47,858 nt of DNA from an uncultured delta proteobacterium (GTDB lineage Bacteria; Desulfobacterota; Desulfobulbia; Desulfobulbales; Desulfocapsaceae), in the NCBI GenBank assembly GCA_903875445.1, contig CAIQWD010000004.1:1-47858 (forward strand), in the 5' to 3' direction. The notes under the pieces were generated by a model that searched no databases, had not been told where the DNA came from, and saw only the letters and a program-made list of their open reading frames with translations. The translations under genes were made by a program, and so were the position numbers. Positions 7,179 through 16,337 of the stretch are shown in pieces. Position 1 is the stretch's first letter. Each line of letters opens with the position of its first letter.

Positions 7179-9401
7179 ATGATGTTTGCAGGTAAGGAAG
7201 AAGGCTTGGAGAGCACAGCGAACTATGAGGTGGTTGCCGGTTGTGCCGCCGGGCTTGAGAATCTCGTGCGCGGGGAGGTGGAACTGTTCGGCGGGCAGGA
7301 GGTTGTTACCGGCATCGGAGTGGTGCGCTGGCGCGGCACTCTTTTGTCGGCTTATCGCTGTTGTCTGTGGTCTCGTTTTGCCTCTCGAGTCTTTCTCGAA
7401 CTGTGGCGGTTTGCCGTAACCGACGAAGATTCACTTTATAACGCCTCTCTGGCTGCTGAATGGGGGGAACATCTCACCGAAGATACCACCTTTGCCGTTG
7501 GTTGCACCTTGTCCGGAGAGTCGAGGATCACCCACAGCCGTTTCGCAGCGCTCAGGCTTAAAGATGGTCTCGTTGATCATTTTCGGGCCAGAACCGGCAA
7601 AAGGCCATCGGTCAAAACCGACCGCCCCGGGGTGCAGCTCCATCTGCATATTGATAATAATTTTGCCACCATTTCCCTCGATTTATCGGGTGAGAGTCTG
7701 CATCGCCGCGGATATCGCGATGCGTCCGGCAAGGCTCCCTTGAAGGAGACTCTCGCGGCGGCGATTGTCGCCCTCAGTGGTTGGATGCAGGCTCCGCAAG
7801 CCCTTGTTGATCCGATGTGCGGCACCGGCACTCTGTTAATTGAGGCGGCATTGATGTTTGGAGATTCCGCACCCGGATTGTCGCGCAGCTATTATGGTTT
7901 CATGGGGTGGCTGGGCCATGACGACAAACTCTGGCACAGTCTCGTTGACGAGGCTTCGGCGCGAGAAGAGGCGGGTGAGAACCAGGAGTGGCCTCTTATA
8001 GTTGGTTATGACTGTGATCCCGCCGTCGTGCGAGCGGCTCGGAAAAATATCCGGTTGGCCGGCCTCGACCGACATATCGGCATACACCAAGGGGAGGTTG
8101 CCGGCCTTCAGGCCCCGGCCGAAAACGGCCTTGTGCTCAGCAATTTGCCCTTCGGGGAACGGCTTTCGGAGACGGAGCTGGTGACGCAACTTTACCGGGG
8201 TTACGGCAGGATCTTACGCCGGCGATTTTCCGGATGGAACGCCGGGGTTTTTATTGCCAATCCGGAGTTGACCGACAGTTTTGGACTCTCTTGGGAGCAT
8301 AAACATCGGCTGTATAATGGTTCAATACCCTGCCGGCTGCTCACCGGTCGTGTCGGTGGGGGAGAGCAGGAGTTTCGTTGGCAACCCCTGGTGCAAACCG
8401 ATGAGGGCAGCGGCAGTGAGTTCGCCAACAGGTTCCGCAAAAATCTCAAGCAAATGCTGAAATGGGCGGAAAAAGAGGGGGTATCTTGTTTCAGGGTGTA
8501 TGACCGCGATCTTCCGGAGTATAATATCAGTATAGATCTCTATGGTAAATGGGTGCACATCCAGGAATGGGCACCTCCGAAAACTATTGATCCGGACACT
8601 GCAGCAGCCAGATTGGGCAGTGCGGTCATTGCCGTCAAAGAGATCCTGGGAACGAGATCCGACCGGGTGTTTCTCAAAACCCGGGAGCGCCAGAAGGGCC
8701 GAAATCAGTACGGAAAGAAAGGAAACACCCGTAAGATGTACGAAGTCAGGGAGGGAAGCTGCTCTTTCCTTGTCAACTTCACCGATTATCTCGATACCGG
8801 TCTGTTTCTTGATCACCGACCGGTTCGGGAAAGGATATTTGCGGCGGCTAAGGGCAAGAGCTTTCTCAACCTCTATGGATACACCGGGACCGCGACGGTG
8901 CAAGCCGCTCTGGGCGGGGCGTCGAGCACAACAACGATCGATCTTTCAGCCACCTATTTGCAGTGGACAAGAATGAATCTTGCCTTAAACGGTCTCGGGG
9001 AGGTGACCAACAGGGTTGAAAAGGCTGATTGTCTGGAATGGCTGGGCGCTTGCAGCACGATCTACGATCTGATTTTCATCGATCCCCCAACGTTTTCCAA
9101 TACCAAGAAAGAGATGCGAGTCTTTGATGTCCAGGAAGATCATGTCAGGTTGATTCAACTGGCAATGTCTCACTTGGACCTGCACGGTCTGTTGATTTTT
9201 TCAACCAATTTCAGGCGTTTTCAACTAGCCGAGAGTTTGTCGGAAAAATATGCAATTACCGACATTTCTAGGCAATCATTGCCTTTTGATTTTTCCCGGG
9301 ATAAGAAAATTCATAAATGTTGGGAATTTCGTCACCAGATCCCGATCGTCAGTGAAAAAAAAGACGTTATAAAAGGAAAGCAAAGTTGGTTGCCTGAGTG
9401 A
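7179..9401 (+). CDS. rlmKL: Bifunctional 23S rRNA (guanine-N2/N7) methyltransferase RlmKL
   Basis: 740 residues, slightly longer than the roughly 700 of E. coli RlmL. N-terminal THUMP-type region (about 15-165), a first Rossmann methyltransferase (PMCGTGTLLIEAAL; then SNLPFGERL in the position of the NPPYG catalytic loop) and a second C-terminal methyltransferase of RlmK/RlmI type (LNLYGYTGTATVQAA, IFIDPPTFSNTK). Known role: m2G2445 and m7G2069 methylation of 23S rRNA. The catalytic loop reads NLPFG rather than NPPYG; this substitution is noted but its effect is not known. ATG 7179 is preceded by GAGG; ATG 7182 is an equal alternative. Confidence 0.9.
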   Translation: MMFAGKEEGLESTANYEVVAGCAAGLENLVRGEVELFGGQEVVTGIGVVRWRGTLLSAYRCCLWSRFASRVFLELWRFAVTDEDSLYNASLAAEWGEHLTEDTTFAVGCTLSGESRITHSRFAALRLKDGLVDHFRARTGKRPSVKTDRPGVQLHLHIDNNFATISLDLSGESLHRRGYRDASGKAPLKETLAAAIVALSGWMQAPQALVDPMCGTGTLLIEAALMFGDSAPGLSRSYYGFMGWLGHDDKLWHSLVDEASAREEAGENQEWPLIVGYDCDPAVVRAARKNIRLAGLDRHIGIHQGEVAGLQAPAENGLVLSNLPFGERLSETELVTQLYRGYGRILRRRFSGWNAGVFIANPELTDSFGLSWEHKHRLYNGSIPCRLLTGRVGGGEQEFRWQPLVQTDEGSGSEFANRFRKNLKQMLKWAEKEGVSCFRVYDRDLPEYNISIDLYGKWVHIQEWAPPKTIDPDTAAARLGSAVIAVKEILGTRSDRVFLKTRERQKGRNQYGKKGNTRKMYEVREGSCSFLVNFTDYLDTGLFLDHRPVRERIFAAAKGKSFLNLYGYTGTATVQAALGGASSTTTIDLSATYLQWTRMNLALNGLGEVTNRVEKADCLEWLGACSTIYDLIFIDPPTFSNTKKEMRVFDVQEDHVRLIQLAMSHLDLHGLLIFSTNFRRFQLAESLSEKYAITDISRQSLPFDFSRDKKIHKCWEFRHQIPIVSEKKDVIKGKQSWLPE

Positions 9402-9527
9402 ATTTCCAATGGCAATTAGTTTGCGATACTATTAATACTACAGACAACGAAGTGAATTCGGAAGTTTATTAAAAACCGGCATCCCGATGCCTGTGCGACT
9501 GATCTCGGGTGCAAAGGGGGAGTATCA

Positions 9528-9927
9528 ATGAAGACATTGATTGTGGAGGACGATTTTTTGGCGAGATCCCTTCTCTCGACGCTGTTATCGGACTTTGGAA
9601 TCTGCCATGTAGCGGTGAACGGCAAGGAAGCTCTGGGAGCCATCGAAAAGGCGTTCGACGAGAACGATCCTTATGACCTTATTTGTCTGGACATCATGAT
9701 GCCGGTAATGGATGGGCAGGAGGCTTTGCTCGAGTTACGGAAAATTGAGGCTAGGCGAGGCATACGTGGCCTGGATACCACCAAAGGTCATTATGGTCAC
9801 CGGTATTGATGACTCGAAAAATATTATGAAAGCGTTTCGTCAGGGGCAGTGTGAAGCTTACTTGACCAAGCCTTTGGATCGTAAAAAACTCATTAACCAT
9901 ATTCGGGACCTCGGATTGATCGTATGA
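9528..9927 (+). pseudogene. Single-domain response regulator, one-base frameshift
   Basis: A receiver domain split over two frames. Frame one (from ATG 9528, good GGGGGAG site) gives LIVEDDFLARSLL, phosphoacceptor in LICLDIMMPVMDGQEALLEL and then runs out of homology and stops at 9809. The frame one base later (to 9927) supplies the missing end: KVIMVTGIDDSKNIMKAF and the YLTKPL lysine motif. Removing one base from the AAAGG run at 9783-9787 restores a continuous receiver of about 132 residues. It may be a real mutation, a sequencing error at the A-run, or (least likely) a programmed +1 shift. Placed 34 bases before the HPt gene. Confidence 0.85.
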
Positions 9928-9961
9928 TTGCCTTGCAAGGATGCGATCATTCTGTTTCACC

Positions 9962-10384
9962 ATGACACACGAAAAAAAACACGATCAGGATGCAATAAGC
10001 GGTAGTTCGATCCCGGCATGTATTACCCTGGTAAAACTGCGCGAGCATTTCAAGGAAAAATACAAGTTTACTGAACCGCAGGTCGAACTCATGGTCGTAA
10101 GCTCCTGCAAATCACTGGAACAAGGTTTGGCACATTTGCTGGGCTTTCTCGCTGGCGAGGCTTCAGTTCAAGGGCGAGGGCTGAAGGCGATATATCATGG
10201 ATTTAAGGGCTTATTTCTCAATATGGGAGAACCGGAATGGGCTGCGTACACCAAAGAAATTGAACGGAAACTCCTGGCGGATGAACACTTAGACCACAAG
10301 ACGATTGCCGGAATACTGCGGCATGGGGTGGCGGAGGTTCTTGCCTATGGCGGGACAACCGATGCTACTCCGACGAAAAGGTGA
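9962..10384 (+). CDS. HPt-domain phosphotransfer protein
   Basis: 140 residues from ATG 9962. The segment [13 protein letters not shown] (His79) matches the HPt phosphotransfer motif H-x-x-K-G with the conserved downstream N-x-G, and the flanking sequence is predicted helical, as expected for a four-helix bundle. HPt proteins shuttle phosphoryl groups between receivers. The stop overlaps the GTG start of the hybrid kinase by four bases (GTGA), and a receiver lies just upstream, so this is most likely the intermediate of a local multi-step relay. An ATG at 9941 would add seven residues without benefit. HPt domains are short and divergent, hence moderate confidence. Confidence 0.7.
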   Translation: MTHEKKHDQDAISGSSIPACITLVKLREHFKEKYKFTEPQVELMVVSSCKSLEQGLAHLLGFLAGEASVQGRGLKAIYHGFKGLFLNMGEPEWAAYTKEIERKLLADEHLDHKTIAGILRHGVAEVLAYGGTTDATPTKR

Positions 10385-12108
10385 AATCTTCAAGGATTCA
10401 CAGGGAGGTGGATGTGGCAGAGATTGAAAAGCTGCAGCAGCAGGTTGAGGAATTAAGAACGCAACTGGCCAAACAGAAAAAGACGAGTGAGATGTTGAAA
10501 AAAAGAGCGGTGCAGGCCATCCTCAGCAGCAGAAGTGCTGAACTGGAGGTTGCCGAACACCGTAACTGCGAAGCAGGTCTCGTCCGAGCCGAGGTTGCCA
10601 GTCGGGTGAAGAGTGTTTTTCTTGAAAACGTGAGCCATGAGATTCGCTCTTCCATGAACGGCATCATCGGGATGACAAATCTTGTTCTCGACACGGAGTT
10701 GTCGCCCGAACAGCGCCTATACCTGGAAATGGTCAATTCGTCGGTTGATCGACTGTTGGTGGTGGTGAATGAGATCCTTGATTTTTCGCGGATTGAAAGC
10801 GGGGAGTTGCTCATTGAACCGGAAGATTTCAACCTCAAGGAAAGCCTTGACCATGATCTGTATTTGCTCAAACTGACCGCTGAAAAAAAAGATATCGTCC
10901 TGACATGTACTGTCGCTCCTGAAGTTCCCGCCCACGTACACGGAGATCCTGCCCGCCTGGTACAAATTCTCACCAATCTGGTTAACAATGGGATCAAATA
11001 TACCGATCAGGGCGCAGTTTCCATCAGAATTGAAAATTGCGGGTACGACAGCGCCAGCACCCTTCGACTGCGATTCAGTGTCGAAGATACGGGGTCCGGC
11101 ATTGCCCCGGAAAAGCTCGAACTGATAAATCATTACTTCAAACAGAAGATCACTCCCAATGTTTCCTTGCCGCTATCGGTCGGCACTACCGGACTGGGAC
11201 TGACGGTGTCTTCCCAGCTTGTCAAACTGATGGGCGGGGAAATCGCTGTGGAGAGCGGGCCCTCGGGATCAATTTTTTCCTTTGAACTCCCTTTTAAAGA
11301 GGTATCCGACATCCAGAGTCTTGAGGAAAAGGCTAATACCACCCTTGAGAACATTACTGAAAGCGGCACTTTTGCCCTCCGGGGTGCCAAGTTGTTGCTT
11401 GCTGAAGACGAACTCATCAACAAGATGCTTATAGAAACCATCCTCAAACAACAGGGGGTGCACGTCACTGCTGTCGATAACGGTCAGGCGGCGGTCCAAG
11501 AGGCTTGCAGCGGGGCCTATCAGCTGGTTCTCATGGATGTCCAGATGGAAGAGATGGACGGTCTCGAGGCCACCCGGGCGATTAGAAAGCATGAGCGGAA
11601 ACACGGGGGCCATTTGGATATCGTAGCCCTCACCGCTCAGGCAATGCCCGGGGATCGTGAGAAATGTCTCCAGGCCGGCATGGACGACTATCTTGCAAAG
11701 CCGCTTGAGAAAACCCAGCTCATTGAGATTCTGGTAAAATTTCTCACCAAAAGAGCCCTGCTGGTGGACGGTGATCCGATCAGTCAGAACGTGCTCGTAC
11801 GGAGCCTCATTGAGTCCGGATGGCAGGTTATCCTTGCCGAGACGAGAAGGTCGGCGATGTACGAGGCCTCTCTTTCCCATTTTGATCTCATCCTTCTCGA
11901 TGTATCCAGACCACACCTGGAAAGCCAGAAAGTGGCAAAACTGATCCGCCAACTGGAGGAATATTCGGGACAGCGGGCGATGATCGTTGGGGTGGGGGAT
12001 GGGCAAGAGGGAGCGGAGCTGCAAAGCTGTGGTTTTGATGGGGTCATGGACCGTCCTGTCACCAAGGCCAAGATCCTGCGTCACCTCGATGTTCTCTCGG
12101 CTACCTGA
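10381..12108 (+). CDS. Soluble hybrid sensor histidine kinase with two receiver domains
   Basis: 575 residues. N-terminal coiled coil (about 10-70) replaces any sensor or membrane domain. HisKA follows with His86 in [13 protein letters not shown], then HATPase with N-box ([10 protein letters not shown]), DTGSGI and [10 protein letters not shown]. Receiver 1 (about 337-455) is complete: [17 protein letters not shown], and YLAKPL. Receiver 2 (about 460-575) keeps LILLDVSRP as phosphoacceptor strand but has DGD in place of the usual acidic pair and DRPVT in place of KP, so its lysine is missing and it may be non-catalytic. GTG start overlaps the HPt stop. Input probably reaches it from a partner protein. 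Confidence 0.9.
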   Translation: MKSSRIHREVDVAEIEKLQQQVEELRTQLAKQKKTSEMLKKRAVQAILSSRSAELEVAEHRNCEAGLVRAEVASRVKSVFLENVSHEIRSSMNGIIGMTNLVLDTELSPEQRLYLEMVNSSVDRLLVVVNEILDFSRIESGELLIEPEDFNLKESLDHDLYLLKLTAEKKDIVLTCTVAPEVPAHVHGDPARLVQILTNLVNNGIKYTDQGAVSIRIENCGYDSASTLRLRFSVEDTGSGIAPEKLELINHYFKQKITPNVSLPLSVGTTGLGLTVSSQLVKLMGGEIAVESGPSGSIFSFELPFKEVSDIQSLEEKANTTLENITESGTFALRGAKLLLAEDELINKMLIETILKQQGVHVTAVDNGQAAVQEACSGAYQLVLMDVQMEEMDGLEATRAIRKHERKHGGHLDIVALTAQAMPGDREKCLQAGMDDYLAKPLEKTQLIEILVKFLTKRALLVDGDPISQNVLVRSLIESGWQVILAETRRSAMYEASLSHFDLILLDVSRPHLESQKVAKLIRQLEEYSGQRAMIVGVGDGQEGAELQSCGFDGVMDRPVTKAKILRHLDVLSAT

Positions 12109-12172
12109 GAGCCGGAAGCCGGCGAGGGAGTGTCGTGTCGATAAGCAAGAGGCGTAACGCGTCCGAGTATTT

Positions 12173-13210
12173 ATGATACATTATTCACGGGTTTGTCTGC
12201 ACACCATCGGCTACGAACTTCCCCCAAGGGTTATCAGCTCGGACCAGATTGAAGAACGATTGTCATCTTTGTACGAGAGATTGCGTCTTCCCAGCGGCAG
12301 ACTGGAGCTGATGAGCGGGATCAAGGAGAGGCGTCTCTGGCCGCAGGGTACACGACCGAGCGAGGCCGCCACCCTTGCCGGTCGTCGGGTTCTGGAAAAT
12401 GCCGGGCTTGATCCCGGGGACATCGAATGCCTGATTTTTACCTCGGTCTCCCGCGACATGATGGAGCCGGCAACGGCTTCGTTTGTGCATGACAAGCTGG
12501 GACTCTCCCCAACCGCCCTGATTTTTGATATTTCCAATGCTTGCCTGGGTTTTCTTGATGGCATGGTGATGCTCGCCAATATGATTGAGCTGGGCCAGGT
12601 GGCCAACGGGCTTATCGTCTCGGGAGAGACCGCCGAGGATTTACTGGAATCGACCCTTGTGGCATTACAGGGTGATATGACGATAACCCGGAAGGGCATC
12701 AAACCGGCCTTTGCCTCGCTCACCATAGGCTCCGGATCGGTTGCCCTGTATATGCGGCGGGCACGGGAAGGTGAGGATCGTCCCCGATTGGTGCATGGTG
12801 CCTGGCGGTCGAACACCAGGCACTCCGATCTCTGCCATGGCGGACAGCGAGGAGGCAATACCATTCTCATGGCCACCGACTCCGAGGCCTTGCTGCATCG
12901 CGGGGTGGAAACGGCGCTTGCTACCTGGGAGAAGTTTTCCGCAAAAGATGGCTGGCAGGCAAGGGAGATAGACAGGTTTTTCTGCCATCAGGTGGGTTCG
13001 GCGCATGCCAAACTGCTCTTTGAAAAATTGGGATTGCCGCCCGGAAAAAATTTTGAGACCCTGCAGACTCTCGGTAATGTCGGGTCGGTTTCGGCACCTA
13101 TCACCATGGCCATGGCCATGGAACAGGGGGTTTTTCATTCCGGCCAAAGAGGTGCGCTGCTGGGGATAGGCAGCGGCATTAACTGTATGATGCTGGGAGT
13201 TGAGTGGTAA
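12173..13210 (+). CDS. 3-oxoacyl-ACP synthase III-like enzyme (FabH/OleA family)
   Basis: 345-residue KAS III-type thiolase-fold enzyme with the full Cys-His-Asn set: Cys124 in SNACLGF, His in FCHQVGSAH and Asn in LGNVGSVSAP. The N-terminal SGIKERR and the insertion around SRDMMEP are closer to the OleA-like branch than to housekeeping FabH (about 317 residues), but oleBCD partners are absent. It condenses an acyl-CoA or acyl-ACP with another acyl or malonyl unit; substrate unknown. It is 2 bases ahead of the AMMECR1 gene, so the two are almost certainly co-transcribed. Confidence 0.82.
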   Translation: MIHYSRVCLHTIGYELPPRVISSDQIEERLSSLYERLRLPSGRLELMSGIKERRLWPQGTRPSEAATLAGRRVLENAGLDPGDIECLIFTSVSRDMMEPATASFVHDKLGLSPTALIFDISNACLGFLDGMVMLANMIELGQVANGLIVSGETAEDLLESTLVALQGDMTITRKGIKPAFASLTIGSGSVALYMRRAREGEDRPRLVHGAWRSNTRHSDLCHGGQRGGNTILMATDSEALLHRGVETALATWEKFSAKDGWQAREIDRFFCHQVGSAHAKLLFEKLGLPPGKNFETLQTLGNVGSVSAPITMAMAMEQGVFHSGQRGALLGIGSGINCMMLGVEW

Positions 13211-13212
13211 CA

Positions 13213-13779
13213 ATGAGTGATCCTTTGAGCGACGACCAGGGGCGTTTGTTGCTGACCCTGGCAAGAACAACTCTGCAGCATCGATTGGTGGGTGGGGATG
13301 CCCCGCAAGCACCCGACGATCCGACTCTTTTGTCGTCGGCGGCAACCTTCGTTACCTTGAAAAAGGCCGGCAACCTGCGCGGCTGCATCGGCAATCTCCA
13401 ACCCGTCGGGGCACTCTGGGAAGGAATACGCGACAACGCCATCAATGCCGCCTTCCATGACGGTCGTTTTTCGCCGCTCAGAGCGGAAGAGCTTCTGCGC
13501 GTACATCTCGATATCTCCATTCTGTCCTCCCCACAGCCCCTTGCCTACACGGACCCGGAAACGCTCGTCGCAAAATTGCGACCGGGAATTGACGGGGTTA
13601 TTGTCGGCGACGGCAGGCATAGCGCCACTTTTCTGCCCCAGGTGTGGCAGCAGCTTCCCGATCCACAACAGTTTCTTGGTCATCTTTGCCTGAAGGCCGG
13701 TCTGGCGGAGCGGGCCTGGCGGGATCGAAAACTGGAGATTCAGACCTACCAGGTTCAATGTTTTGCCGAGGACAAATGA
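13213..13779 (+). CDS. AMMECR1-domain protein (AmmeMemoRadiSam protein A type)
   Basis: 188 residues covering essentially one AMMECR1 domain: FVTLKKAGNLRGCIGNLQP near residue 50 (the conserved LRGCIG signature), NAINAAFHDGRFSPL, then DISILS and the glycine-rich GVIVGDGRHSATFLPQVW. In many bacteria this domain is encoded with a Memo protein and a radical SAM enzyme; neither partner is here. Biochemical function is not established for the family. ATG 13213 is used; GTG 13204 would only add three residues. The stop overlaps the start of the next gene (ATGATG). Confidence 0.88.
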   Translation: MSDPLSDDQGRLLLTLARTTLQHRLVGGDAPQAPDDPTLLSSAATFVTLKKAGNLRGCIGNLQPVGALWEGIRDNAINAAFHDGRFSPLRAEELLRVHLDISILSSPQPLAYTDPETLVAKLRPGIDGVIVGDGRHSATFLPQVWQQLPDPQQFLGHLCLKAGLAERAWRDRKLEIQTYQVQCFAEDK

Positions 13780-14414
13780 TGCAAGAGGTGGTGTTGCCGG
13801 AGATCCTCGCCGGGAGACTTAAAGAGATTTACCAAGGACTCCAGGATGAATACGACAGGGTGGCTCGGGAGCTGCATTTTTCCTGCAACGGTTGTCCGGA
13901 TAATTGCTGCGACTCCTACTTTTTGCATCACACCTATACCGAGTGGGCGTTCCTGTGGATCGGCTTCAGGCGGCTTGATGCCAACCGGCAAGATACGCTC
14001 CTCAGCCGTTCGCGCACCTGGCTGGAAGAGTGCGAAAAGGCCTTGGCCGTTGGCGGCCGACCGCAGGTCATGTGTCCCCTCAACGAGAACGGACTTTGTG
14101 GGCTTTATGAACACCGGTTGCTGGTTTGTCGAACCCATGGGGTGCCTGCGCGGATGAAAAGACCGGATGGACACGAACTGCGCTTTCCCGGTTGTTTTCG
14201 TTGTCAGGAGATTGTTGCTGTCGACTATCTCGATAAACAACCGCCGCATGTTGAAAGAACGCCGCTGTTGCATAGCCTCGCGGCGTTAGAGAATCAACTC
14301 CTGGGAGGCAAACGCCACCTTTTACCCAAGGTCCGCATCACCATTGCCGAGATGCTGGTCAAGGGGCCTCCGGCACTGCCAGCGGGACACGAGGGAAGAA
14401 ACACCGAGCCCTGA
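13776..14414 (+). CDS. YkgJ-type cysteine-cluster protein
   Basis: 212 residues from the first ATG of the ATGATG that overlaps the AMMECR1 stop; a longer frame upstream is not needed. Cysteine pattern: CNGCPDNCC (about 32-40), C-P-L-N-ENGLCGLY with C and the CRTHG motif (about 90-115), then a further C-x-x-C (GCFRC). This arrangement fits the YkgJ/CxxCxxCC family, thought to bind a zinc or Fe-S centre; function unproven. A second, diverged family member lies at 20979-21692. Confidence 0.72.
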   Translation: MMQEVVLPEILAGRLKEIYQGLQDEYDRVARELHFSCNGCPDNCCDSYFLHHTYTEWAFLWIGFRRLDANRQDTLLSRSRTWLEECEKALAVGGRPQVMCPLNENGLCGLYEHRLLVCRTHGVPARMKRPDGHELRFPGCFRCQEIVAVDYLDKQPPHVERTPLLHSLAALENQLLGGKRHLLPKVRITIAEMLVKGPPALPAGHEGRNTEP

Positions 14415-14480
14415 TGGGCAAACACACAAAAGATAACTCCCCGAAAAAAGATAATCCTCGGAAGAAAGAGCGAGAAGAAA

Positions 14481-15014
14481 ATGCGTTTGAAAGTAAATAA
14501 AAAACAACCAAATTCGAAAATGTGCTTTGTCTGCGGGACCGATAACAGCTTTGGCCTGAAGAGTTGGTTCTACGAATTGGAAGACGGTCAACTCATGGCG
14601 ATTTTTCAGCCGGTCGAACAACATCAGGGGTATCCCGGCAGGCTGCATGGCGGCATCGCCGCGACCATCCTCGATGAAACCATCGGCCGCGCCATAATGA
14701 TGCACCATTCGCATAATATCTGGGGAGTAACGGTGGATTTTTCCATGAAACTGCGGAAACCGGTACCGATTGAGGGGGAGATCAGGGTGCTGGCAAGGAT
14801 CGTTTCCGAGGGCAAACGTTCTTTTCAAGGTGAGGGCGCAATTCTCCTCTCGGACGGCCAGGTGGCGGTTGAGGGAAGAGGAAAATATCTGAAAATGGAC
14901 ATCGAAAAAATCGCCGATTTTGACCATCAGGGTGATGCCTGGCAGGTGATACCCTCCCAGGACGACCCTGAATTCATCGAAATTCCCAAGCAGCCCTGGG
15001 GCAGCGGAGCTTAA
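14481..15014 (+). CDS. PaaI-like hotdog-fold thioesterase
   Basis: 177 residues. The hotdog helix with substrate-proximal residues is seen in GRLHGGIAATILDETIGRA (HGG motif and acidic residue in the helix), followed by the strand VTVDFSMKLRKPVPI. A short N-terminal CFVCG motif (CxxC) precedes the fold, as in several thioesterases of this subgroup. Predicted to cleave acyl-CoA or acyl-ACP thioesters in the cytoplasm. Being downstream of the KAS III-like gene suggests a shared acyl-chain process, though a gap of 66 bases and no proven operon keep this as inference. Confidence 0.8.
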   Translation: MRLKVNKKQPNSKMCFVCGTDNSFGLKSWFYELEDGQLMAIFQPVEQHQGYPGRLHGGIAATILDETIGRAIMMHHSHNIWGVTVDFSMKLRKPVPIEGEIRVLARIVSEGKRSFQGEGAILLSDGQVAVEGRGKYLKMDIEKIADFDHQGDAWQVIPSQDDPEFIEIPKQPWGSGA

Positions 15015-15032
15015 ACTACCAAGTCACCCTTT

Positions 15033-16103
15033 TTACACTTTGAAACGAATGTTGAGAATATCGCCGTCACAGACAATATAGTCTTTCCCCTGCAGATACA
15101 TCTTTCCGGCTTTTTTCAGCTCCGCCTCGCTGCCGTATTCGAGGAGTTCATCGTATTTTATTACCTCGGCCCGGATAAAACCGCGCTGCAGGTCGGAGTG
15201 AATTACCCCGGCGGCGACCGGGGCCGGAGATGCTGCCCGCACCAGCCATTGCCGCACCTCATCTTTGCCGACGGTAAAAAAGGAGATAAGGCCGAGGGCC
15301 TGCAAACACAGCCGGGCCATGGTTCCCAGTGCCGGTTCCTGTATCCCCAGGTCGCGGAGAAATTCGGCTTTTTCTTCCTCGGTATCAAGGAGAACGATTT
15401 CCGACTCCACCTGGGCCGAAACCAGCATGGCCTCCATTTTGCCAAGACGGCATTTCTCCGCCATCTTTTCAAGCAAGGCCTGGTCGCCCAGCTGCTCTTC
15501 GGCTACGTTGAAGGCGAGAATCAGCTCTTTTTTGGTGATCAAGGGATAACTGCGAATGAGGAATTCTTCTTCCTCGGTAAGTTGCAACAGCCGGAGAGGT
15601 CTTTCTTCCTCCAGGTGCCCTTGCATCTTTCGCATCAGTTCCAACTCCTTCTGCTGTTTTTCGTCCTTAATCTTTTTCAGGGCGAGTTCGATGCGTTCGA
15701 TGCGTTTTTCGACAAAGATCTGGTCGTGCATGATGAGTTCGCCGTTGACCATCTCCGCATCTCTCACCGGATCAACAGTACCCTCGGCGTGGTAGATCGA
15801 AGCATCGTCAAAGGCGCGGACGACATGACAGAGGGCGTCGACATCGGCAATTTCCTTAAAAATATCACCCTTGGCGATATTTTCCTGCTCCATCTTCGGC
15901 AGCAAAACCAGATCGATACGCGCCCTGACAGCCTTGTTTGGTTGGTACATTGCCACCAATTTGTCAAAACGGGGATCACGTATCTCGGCTGTTCCCGGAA
16001 CCGGCTTAACGGGGCCTGCCTGTTCGCGCAAATGGCTGCCTGTCAACACCTGAAACAGGGTTTTTTTGCCGGTTTGCGGTAGTCCTATTATTCCTACTTT
16101 CAT
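15033..16103 (-). CDS. YchF-like GTPase/ATPase (Obg-HflX superfamily, TGS-type C-terminus)
   Basis: 356 residues, near the usual YchF length of about 363. The G1 loop is GLPQTGKKTLF, against GLPNVGKSTLF in true YchF; the G4-like element NVAEE keeps the N-x-x-E that gives YchF ATP preference. A coiled-coil segment lies at about 130-190 and a C-terminal TGS/DUF933-type region ends in GKDYIVCDGDILNIRF. YchF proteins bind ribosomes and respond to stress. The diverged G1 loop suggests a paralogue or lineage-specific version rather than the housekeeping copy. It runs convergent with the thioesterase and divergent from trmO. Confidence 0.82.
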   Translation of the reverse strand: MKVGIIGLPQTGKKTLFQVLTGSHLREQAGPVKPVPGTAEIRDPRFDKLVAMYQPNKAVRARIDLVLLPKMEQENIAKGDIFKEIADVDALCHVVRAFDDASIYHAEGTVDPVRDAEMVNGELIMHDQIFVEKRIERIELALKKIKDEKQQKELELMRKMQGHLEEERPLRLLQLTEEEEFLIRSYPLITKKELILAFNVAEEQLGDQALLEKMAEKCRLGKMEAMLVSAQVESEIVLLDTEEEKAEFLRDLGIQEPALGTMARLCLQALGLISFFTVGKDEVRQWLVRAASPAPVAAGVIHSDLQRGFIRAEVIKYDELLEYGSEAELKKAGKMYLQGKDYIVCDGDILNIRFKV

Positions 16104-16337
16104 TGTTGTAAGTATACCTTAGTAAAAGGGGAAGAAGCTCTGTTCGACGGAGTGGGATAGAGCAATGGAGCAATGGGTGCATTGTCGATGGGCAATCTTG
16201 ACTGAAAACGTATTTGCAAGACAGATACCATAGGAGAGTCGTTTCCGGCAAGTTAATAGCACTTCCTGGTGCGGCGAGGGGTGGATTCTGTACTGCAAAT
16301 GGGTTGTCGGAGGTAACCGAGAAAGGAGTTGAAAACA

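Noticed and set aside
9783-9787. Programmed +1 frameshift in the receiver gene
   Set aside because: No known slippery +1 motif or stimulatory structure is evident; retained only as a remote option.
14414-14500. 28-residue basic peptide between the YkgJ and thioesterase genes
   Set aside because: It overlaps both neighbours, is mostly Lys, Glu and Asn from AG-rich sequence, and has no family or ribosome site; likely chance.
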